Shown here: one piece after another, positions 58,854 to 64,000 of the stretch
Layout: the number at the start of each line of letters is the position of its first letter
Position numbering within the stretch: the first letter of the stretch is position 1
Notes under the pieces: model-generated
What the model was told of the DNA's origin: nothing
Database searches by the model: none
Seen by the model: the letters and a program-made list of their open reading frames with translations, nothing else
Assembly (NCBI GenBank): GCA_002495625.1
Contig: DAGC01000012.1
Location: forward strand, 16,801-80,800
From: Methanobacterium sp. UBA375
GTDB taxonomy: Archaea > Methanobacteriota > Methanobacteria > Methanobacteriales > Methanobacteriaceae
Length of the DNA stretch: 64,000 nt
Reading direction: 5' to 3'
Made by a program: the position numbers and the translations under genes

Positions 58854-59717
58854 TTATTGCCCCACTAAACCCTGCAGTTGTGTCCATAAACTATCCAGGT
58901 AATTCCAAATCTGGTTTAGGAACCCTTGAGATTCAGTGGCTTGTTGGGTAGCATTTTGCAGGCTGCTTTTGAACTGATCCAGGCTTCCCTGTGCCTGCTG
59001 GGCATTGGAGAGTGAGCTGGCTATTTGCTCTGCCTGCTGGTCTGTGATGTTGATGTTCATCTGGTTGGCCACGTTTATAACGATGACCTTGATATCATTT
59101 ATGTTGGTTATGTTCTGGTTCTGCACCTCAGTCTGCACCTTTTCAAAGAGGTTGGCTATCTCGTCTGGGGTGTGGTTGGTTTCATTGGCTATGTTACTCT
59201 GGGTGTAGATCTCCTGGGTAGCTGCCTGTTTGGCTTCTTCTGGTATCTCTGTACCGACTGCGGTTTCATAAGATTTTAGCACGCCTGCTAGAGCAGATTC
59301 ACCGGTTGCTGATACTGGTGAAGTTACAACCACGTATCCGTTGGTTATACCTGTTGATCTGAGAGCGTTTTCATACATCTTAGGGGTGACCAGGTTTATC
59401 TTACTTTTATCCACCACTATTTTTATACCCTGGCTGTAGCTTAGATCGACCAATGCACAGGATAGTATCTGATTGGACGAGTAGGTGGCCCCACTGATAT
59501 TTTGGGATATTGAATTTACCTCTGCAGCAGTGATAACACTTACAGTGGAGTTATCCAGGTCTTTATCAGTGTTTGATTTAAAATAATCCATCACAGTATT
59601 TTTATATGCTGAATTAGTATTGGTTCCTTCTCCCAGGGTTATCACTAACCCGGAAGCAGAATATATTGGAGTTAAAGCCATTAATACGACTAGAATTCCT
59701 ATCAAGACTCTTTTCAT
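58854..59717 (-). CDS. Exported DUF1002-family protein
   Basis: A 287-residue secreted protein with signal peptide VLIGILVVLMALTPIYSASG. The body matches DUF1002: LVITLGEGTNTNSAYKNTVM, STVSVITAAEVNSISQNISG, SCALVDLSYSQGIKIVVDKS, INLVTPKMYENALRSTGITN and VVVTSPVSATGESALAGVLK. The final 70 residues are Gln/Asn-rich (NQMNINITDQQAEQIASSLS, AQQAQGSLDQFKSSLQNATQ) and end in an aromatic segment (FLNQIWNYLDSLWTQLQGLV). The family occurs in Firmicutes and methanogens with no known function. Start placed at ATG 59717, six bases after AGGTG; two upstream codons (GTG, ATG) overlap that SD. Confidence 0.85.
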   Translation of the reverse strand: MKRVLIGILVVLMALTPIYSASGLVITLGEGTNTNSAYKNTVMDYFKSNTDKDLDNSTVSVITAAEVNSISQNISGATYSSNQILSCALVDLSYSQGIKIVVDKSKINLVTPKMYENALRSTGITNGYVVVTSPVSATGESALAGVLKSYETAVGTEIPEEAKQAATQEIYTQSNIANETNHTPDEIANLFEKVQTEVQNQNITNINDIKVIVINVANQMNINITDQQAEQIASSLSNAQQAQGSLDQFKSSLQNATQQATESQGFLNQIWNYLDSLWTQLQGLVGQ

Positions 59718-60010
59718 GTCCATCACCTAAAAATTTCTTTTTCTATTCTTTTTTTTCTTTTTATTTTCTCTTTCTATTCCTTTTTTTAATTTCTATTTTC
59801 TATTTTTTAAAATATTTGATTTCATTTGTACTCTTGGCGAATAAAGTATATATAATCTTCTATAAGGGATATTACTTTGCAAGAAAGAAGTATTGTAATA
59901 CTCTGGATGAAAAATTATTCCTACTTAAGAAAATTATTCCACTATGAAAATTAGCCATTTAAAAAATGCGATATAACCAATAGTAAACCTAAAAAATCAA
60001 ATCTCTTTTT

Positions 60011-60925
60011 CTATTCCAGCAGAACAACCCTGCTTTCCCGGGATTCATTCACTATTTTTCGGCCGCATAGTTCTGCTATGGAACTTGCGAAATCATGGAT
60101 ATCCTGGTTACGGGGCATGTTACTGAATTCCAGCCTTTTCCTGCTGTTTCCTACGTACATGTATGCCTTGATCTCCACGAAATTGGGGTTACTCCTTTCT
60201 ATTAAGCGGGCGTATTCCTCGGGATGGCTCATGTTGTAGTCTTTCACACAGGTCATGCGGATCACAGTCCTGGAGTTGAAACTAGATAACATGTCCAGGG
60301 ATTCATTCAATTTCTCCCAGCCATTTTCTACCTGGGGGTCGCACAGTCCTTTATATATTTCCTGTGTGGGCGCGTCGAGTGAGATATATAGCTGGGTGGG
60401 CTCTACCTCTAAGCTTTCGAGACGTGAAGGTGAAAGCCCATTACTCACCAGGAAGGTGGTGAAATCTCTACTTTTAAATTCAGCCAGCAGGTCATCTATC
60501 AATGGGTAGAGCATGGGCTCCCCGGCCAGGGAGATGGCCGCGTTATTGGGTTCTTTGCACTCCGCTAGCTTCTTGGGGTCTGAATTAGGGTTTCCGAAGA
60601 AACCGCATAGGAGATTTTTCTGGGCTTCTATGCAGCCGTTGATGATATCTGCTGGTTCGTCGTATTCCTCGTTCCATTCTGTCTCGGTTATAGATATATC
60701 CCTCCAGCAGAAGAGGCATTTATGATGGCAGAAAGAGATGCTGGGGGACATCTGCAAACAGCGGTGGCTTTCTATCCCGTAAAACTTCTCTTTGTAGCAT
60801 ACTCCTTCACCTACTATGCTCTTCTTGGTCCAGTGGCATATCTTGGCTGCTGCATGGTTTTTCGAACCCACGAACCGGTATCCCTTTTTTTTCAGGTCTC
60901 TAAAATCGTGAATGGTCAGCGGCAT
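60011..60925 (-). CDS. taw1: tRNA-Phe 4-demethylwyosine synthase (Taw1)
   Basis: A 304-residue radical-SAM enzyme that forms the tricyclic wyosine base at position 37 of tRNA-Phe from m1G and pyruvate. The SAM cluster is C66-x3-C70-x2-C73 (SISFCHHKCLFCWRD). A second cluster probably uses C30, C43 and C56 (AAAKICHWTKKS, GEGVCYKE, SHRCLQMSP). Other family blocks are NAAISLAGEPMLYPLIDDLL, TTFLVSNGLSPSRLESLEVE, QLYISLDAPTQEIYKGLCDP and VEIKAYMYVGNSRKRL. Full length and intact. It stands alone, with the divergent pseudomurein-binding gene 500 bases away. Confidence 0.94.
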   Translation of the reverse strand: MPLTIHDFRDLKKKGYRFVGSKNHAAAKICHWTKKSIVGEGVCYKEKFYGIESHRCLQMSPSISFCHHKCLFCWRDISITETEWNEEYDEPADIINGCIEAQKNLLCGFFGNPNSDPKKLAECKEPNNAAISLAGEPMLYPLIDDLLAEFKSRDFTTFLVSNGLSPSRLESLEVEPTQLYISLDAPTQEIYKGLCDPQVENGWEKLNESLDMLSSFNSRTVIRMTCVKDYNMSHPEEYARLIERSNPNFVEIKAYMYVGNSRKRLEFSNMPRNQDIHDFASSIAELCGRKIVNESRESRVVLLE

Positions 60926-61420
60926 TTAAACTCCTTAAAACTTGTTTAATTAATGGTTAGGATTTAGCTGTACTAAATTGATTTATGTATATATAAATAG
61001 CCATCCATATTACACACGAGTTATAATTGGTTTTAAACCCTCTTGTTATAGATATAAAAGATAAATAACCTTTTAATTAATGTATTTCCCTTTAATTTTT
61101 TATTATTTTTCGGATTAAACGGTTATTATGGTTATTTGCTGATTGGGCGGTCCATATATACTTTAGAAAACCATTTAATACAGTTCTTTTTGATAAACAA
61201 CATTAAAAATATCTTGGTTAGCTGAACCGGTAATTGAAGAAGGGTTCTCTAGATATCTTCTAATATTAAAGCTCATAGTGATTCGTAAATCAAAAAAAGA
61301 GCATTATAAACGTCTTTTTGCGAGAATAAAATCAAAAGCTTTATATACTATACAAATGTGAATATGGATTGTCCAAGAGACTTTCCTATATATTGAATAT
61401 AGGGAATTGGAGGCGGTAAA
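60926..61420. other. Long divergent intergenic region
   Basis: About 495 bases of AT-rich sequence separate taw1 and the pseudomurein-binding gene. TTTATATA at 61340-61347 is a clear TATA box for the latter, giving a leader of about 50 bases that ends in GGAGGCGG. I found no open frame with an SD, no RNA gene and no long repeat in the rest. Confidence 0.6.
61340..61347 (+). promoter_or_regulatory. TATA box of the pseudomurein-binding gene
   Basis: TTTATATA preceded by the purine-rich BRE-like AAAAGC. The expected transcription start is near 61370, about 50 bases before the inferred ATT start, leaving room for the GGAGGCGG SD at 61409-61416. Confidence 0.55.
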
Positions 61421-62281
61421 ATTAATTATAAGTTTATTATCCCAGTATTGATGTTATTTGCTATAGTAATGGCTTTCAGTATTAGCGCTGTTTCTGCTGC
61501 TAACACTACTACTGTAGATGCGAATTCTATTGTTAAATCTGTAGATACAGTTAAAAATTATGTTGAAACTAAAAAGGCAGTTCCAACCACTGTAACGGTG
61601 GGCAGTAAAAAGGTAACATCTGAACAGTACCTGTACATCTTATCCTCAACAGTGACCAACCTCAACAAGAACAGTAAAAAATCAGTTACAGTAAAAACCA
61701 TTGCCAAAGCACCCAAACCAGTCGAAAACGTAAAGACCGGTACCCTATCTAAAAGTGAATACATCAAACTGGCCGGTAAAATCACCACTTTTATAAACAC
61801 CAACGGAAGGTTACCCAACTTCATAACCACATCCAAGGGAAACATGAATCCCGACAACCTCATCTACACCTACTCAAAGATCGTGGCCTTCTATAAAACA
61901 AACAACCGACTACCCAATACAGTATCAGTGAAACCATGGAGCACCACGAAATCTACATCAGAAGGCAGTCCAGCAACCATTGATGCAATTTTTAAAAAGG
62001 CAGCTAAATATGGTTATAGTCATGCAGCCCATGACGCAGCCACCCTAGTAAAAATTGGTGCAGGAGACTGCTGGGCCATGAGCGATTACCTGTTCAAACA
62101 ACTTAAAGCATCGAAGGTTAAAGCCAGAATCATCCAGTACCCTACTGCATATGCATATAACCATAGATCTGTTCAGTATTACAAGAATGGATCATGGGTT
62201 AATGTCCCATACAGGGCATATGGATTTAATTCCATGTTCAACAACGTGGGATCCAGTGGAACGGTAATAGCATCCTGCTAA
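61421..62281 (+). CDS. Pseudomurein-binding, transglutaminase-like exported protein (ATT start inferred)
   Basis: A 286-residue secreted protein. A signal peptide is formed by NYKFIIPVLMLFAIVMAF and SISAVSA. Two pseudomurein-binding repeats follow (VDANSIVKSVDTVKNYVETK, VTSEQYLYILSSTVTNL; then LSKSEYIKLAGKITTFINTN and MNPDNLIYTYSKIVAFYKTN). The C-terminal 100 residues are transglutaminase-like with C217 in GAGDCWAMSDYLFKQL and H248 in AYNHRSVQYYKNG. Related phage pseudomurein endopeptidases use Cys-His-Asp; here WVNVPY appears where WVDxPY-type Asp is expected. The only ordinary starts (TTG 61448, ATG 61451) would remove the charged signal n-region; ATT 61421 lies seven bases after GGAGG. Confidence 0.82.
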   Translation: MNYKFIIPVLMLFAIVMAFSISAVSAANTTTVDANSIVKSVDTVKNYVETKKAVPTTVTVGSKKVTSEQYLYILSSTVTNLNKNSKKSVTVKTIAKAPKPVENVKTGTLSKSEYIKLAGKITTFINTNGRLPNFITTSKGNMNPDNLIYTYSKIVAFYKTNNRLPNTVSVKPWSTTKSTSEGSPATIDAIFKKAAKYGYSHAAHDAATLVKIGAGDCWAMSDYLFKQLKASKVKARIIQYPTAYAYNHRSVQYYKNGSWVNVPYRAYGFNSMFNNVGSSGTVIASC

Positions 62282-62329
62282 ATAAAATAATGAAATAAAT
62301 AAATAATCCCTAAATAATAAATCTCATTT

Positions 62330-62361
62330 CAGACATTCACGCCCCCCCCCAAAAATGTCTG
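62330..62361 (+). terminator. Hairpin with C9 loop after the pseudomurein-binding gene
   Basis: CAGACATT (62330-62337) and AATGTCTG (62354-62361) form a perfect eight-base stem around a 16-base loop containing nine C in a row. It follows the gene by about 50 bases and may end or protect its mRNA. The C9 run is unusual in this AT-rich region. Confidence 0.45.
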
Positions 62362-62378
62362 TGACACACACCTATTTT

Positions 62379-62405
62379 TACAGTTGAAATTTTTTTTCAA
62401 CTGTA
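62379..62405 (+). terminator. Perfect 11-base hairpin with T loop
   Basis: TACAGTTGAAA (62379-62389), loop TTTTT, and TTTCAACTGTA (62395-62405) form an 11-base perfect stem, with another T-run shortly after. Together with the preceding hairpin it probably separates the pseudomurein-binding gene from tpiA. The T-run inside serves archaeal termination. Confidence 0.5.
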
Positions 62406-62541
62406 TTCCTATTTTTTTGAATTAATTTTTTTTGGAAATTTCTATCCAAGATATCCATCCCAAAGATAAAACCACAAATAATTTTATGATCCTCTGATAA
62501 ATGGAAACATAGATATTGCATACTTTTTTGGAGGCTGTTTA

Positions 62542-63222
62542 ATGAAAGAAATCACCAGAACCCCCATGGTAATTCTAAATTTTAAAACATACCTTGAATC
62601 CACGGGAAAAAACGCACTTAAGCTTGCGGAAATATCAGAAGAGGTGGCCCAGGAGACTGGGGTGAACATCGCCGTCGCACCCCAGCATGCTGACCTCTTG
62701 CGCATATCCAGTGAAGTGGAAATCCCGGTGCTGGCCCAGCACGTAGATGCAGTCGATGCAGGCGGACACACCGGAAGCGTGCTGCTTGAATCTATCAAGG
62801 AAGCAGGAGCTGTTGGAACTTTGATAAACCATTCTGAGATACGTATGAAGCTCGCGGATATCCAGAATGTAGTGGCCAAGACAATTGAACATCAACTGGT
62901 TAGTGTGGTTTGCACCAACAACGTGGAGACCAGTGCAGCGGCGGCCACATTACAACCGACCTTTGTAGCTATTGAACCACCGGAACTCATAGGATCGGGT
63001 ATACCCGTATCCCAGGCAGAACCTGAGATAGTGGAGGGCACGGTAGAGGTCATACACCAGATAGATCCTGGAGTGAAGGTTTTATGCGGTGCAGGTATCT
63101 CCACTGGCGATGATATGCAGGCCGCCTTGAAGTTAGGAAGCGAAGGTGTGCTCCTGGCTTCGGGGATAATCCTGGCAGATGACCCCAAAGCAGCCCTTAC
63201 AGATCTGGTAAGTAAAATTTAA
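62542..63222 (+). CDS. tpiA: Triosephosphate isomerase (archaeal type)
   Basis: A 226-residue archaeal TIM, shorter than the 250-residue bacterial enzyme. Active-site parts: MVILNFKTYLESTGKNALKL (Asn and Lys), VLAQHVDAVDAGGHTGSVLL (His), TFVAIEPPELIGSG (catalytic Glu and loop 6) and VLCGAGISTGDDMQAALKLG (phosphate loop). It interconverts glyceraldehyde-3-P and dihydroxyacetone-P. The ATG follows GGAGGCTGTTTA. pgk follows after about 95 bases on the same strand, so the two central-carbon genes are probably cotranscribed. Confidence 0.95.
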   Translation: MKEITRTPMVILNFKTYLESTGKNALKLAEISEEVAQETGVNIAVAPQHADLLRISSEVEIPVLAQHVDAVDAGGHTGSVLLESIKEAGAVGTLINHSEIRMKLADIQNVVAKTIEHQLVSVVCTNNVETSAAAATLQPTFVAIEPPELIGSGIPVSQAEPEIVEGTVEVIHQIDPGVKVLCGAGISTGDDMQAALKLGSEGVLLASGIILADDPKAALTDLVSKI

Positions 63223-63318
63223 TCTGGTAAGAAGTTTAAGGTAAGAACTTTAAATACCTAAAAGGAATAAGCTGGAAATAGGGTAGATAGATTATTGTGA
63301 TTAGAGGGTGTAATAAAA

Positions 63319-64000
63319 ATGTCCCTGGACTTCTACACGATGGATGATTTAAAAGTGAAGGATAAGACGGTCTTGGTCAGGGTGGATGTTAATTCCCCTG
63401 TAGATCCTAAAAGCGGTCTTCTACTGGATGATACCAGAATCAAACTCCATGCAGAGACCGTTGGAGAGCTCTCGGATAAAGGTGCTAAGACGGTTTTACT
63501 GGCCCACCAGAGCCGTCCCGGAAAAGCAGATTTCACCACCTTAATGTATCATGCAGAAGCCTTATCTGAGATACTGGGAAAACCAGTTAAATACGTGGAT
63601 GATATATTCGGAAGCAATGCTCGAATCCGTATATCCGGACTTAAAAGTGGGGAGATCCTTGTCCTGGAGAATGTCCGTTTCTACTCCGAGGAAGTCTTAA
63701 AGAGGGACCCTGAACTACAGGCGGAAACCCATCTGGTGAAGAAACTCACTCCACTGGTGGATTATTATATCAACGACGCCTTTGCAGCCGCCCACAGGTC
63801 ACAACCTTCTCTGGTAGGATTTGCACTCAAAATACCGTCTGCAGCAGGAAGGGTGATGGAAAGGGAGCTTAAAATATTATACAATGCGGTTTATAACGCG
63901 GAAAGGCCATGTGTCTATGTTTTAGGAGGAGTGAAGGTTGATGATTCGATCACCATTGCAGAAAATGTCTTAAGAAGGGGCAGTGCCGATTACATCCTCA
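63319..64000 (+). CDS. pgk: Phosphoglycerate kinase (5' part; runs off the window)
   Basis: The first 227 codons of phosphoglycerate kinase, open to the window edge. The 3-phosphoglycerate-binding half is recognisable: KTVLVRVDVNSPVDPKSGLL, VLLAHQSRPGKADFTTLMYH, ILVLENVRFYSEEVLKRDPE, YYINDAFAAAHRSQPSLVGF and AAGRVMERELKILYNAVYNA, ending near the hinge (CVYVLGGVKVDDSITIAENV). The archaeal-type AHQSRPG replaces the bacterial SHLGRP motif. ATG follows AGAGGGTGTAATAAAA. With tpiA it forms a gluconeogenic pair. Confidence 0.95.
   Translation, partial: MSLDFYTMDDLKVKDKTVLVRVDVNSPVDPKSGLLLDDTRIKLHAETVGELSDKGAKTVLLAHQSRPGKADFTTLMYHAEALSEILGKPVKYVDDIFGSNARIRISGLKSGEILVLENVRFYSEEVLKRDPELQAETHLVKKLTPLVDYYINDAFAAAHRSQPSLVGFALKIPSAAGRVMERELKILYNAVYNAERPCVYVLGGVKVDDSITIAENVLRRGSADYIL

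Noticed and set aside
59741..59810. T-rich tract upstream of the DUF1002 gene as a repeat array
   Set aside because: It is a polypyrimidine low-complexity stretch, purine-rich in the gene's leader, without a consistent repeat unit.

Overview
The window looks like a chromosomal segment of a hydrogenotrophic methanogen of the order Methanobacteriales, most likely Methanobacterium or a close relative. The evidence is an intron-containing tRNA-Met, two methanogenesis marker proteins, the methyl-CoM reductase activation ATPase AtwA, coenzyme F420 genes (cofD, cofE, arfA), archaeal-type GatDE, PurO, MptD and Taw1, an MreB-like actin, and a pseudomurein-binding protein. Base composition is AT-rich. 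Genes are dense, with Shine-Dalgarno (SD) sequences of the GGAGG/AGGTGA type and archaeal TATA boxes. No prophage, transposase, CRISPR array or rRNA is visible.

Layout. 1-5.2 kb: tRNA-Met, marker 8, a CBS protein, a 2-oxoacid:ferredoxin oxidoreductase with fused gamma-alpha chain plus beta chain, and a small partner. 5.3-9.9 kb: thiC, a redoxin plus ferredoxin:disulfide reductase pair, DNA ligase, and an OB-fold protein. 9.9-17.3 kb: a surface-glycan block (flippase-like protein, dolichol-phosphate-type glycosyltransferase, two paralogous multi-pass membrane proteins, a CWB2-like exported protein) containing a broken tetR. 17.4-21.1 kb: flavoprotein, glmM and small proteins. 21.3-26.6 kb: XRE-cupin regulator, acyl-CoA synthetase and vorCBA. 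26.6-37.2 kb: response regulator, Mth212-like exonuclease III, gatD, gatE, trxB, an endonuclease IV-like protein, an AAA ATPase, a DUF4013 protein and two tandem TetR genes. 37.2-48 kb, all minus strand: an Mcr/F430-linked operon (atwA, marker 9, precorrin-2 dehydrogenase, hemA), an F420-linked run (rnhB, purO, cofE, cofD, arfA, TIM barrel), and an MreB-like actin with an unknown partner. 48.2-54.7 kb: archaetidylserine synthase, DUF515, a sortase with its likely substrate, mptD and stress proteins. 54.8-58.8 kb: korDABC-sucC. 58.9-64 kb: DUF1002 protein, Taw1, a pseudomurein-binding transglutaminase-like protein, tpiA and the start of pgk.

How the genes work together. Three 2-oxoacid:ferredoxin oxidoreductases with three different domain fusions lie within 57 kb, each with neighbours that suggest its substrate. 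Several blocks serve methanogenesis cofactors (F430, F420, methanopterin). Others build or remodel the pseudomurein envelope.

Most unusual observations. (1) Several genes have a strong SD but no ATG, GTG or TTG at the right distance; the best-placed codon is ATT (two genes) or ACG (one), with two weaker ATA cases. (2) Three small loci appear frameshifted, two of them at or beside A-runs, so either recent decay or consensus errors are possible. (3) A two-gene sortase/substrate cassette. (4) An uncharacterised protein encoded just upstream of the MreB-like actin. (5) Marker 9 lies between atwA and tetrapyrrole genes.
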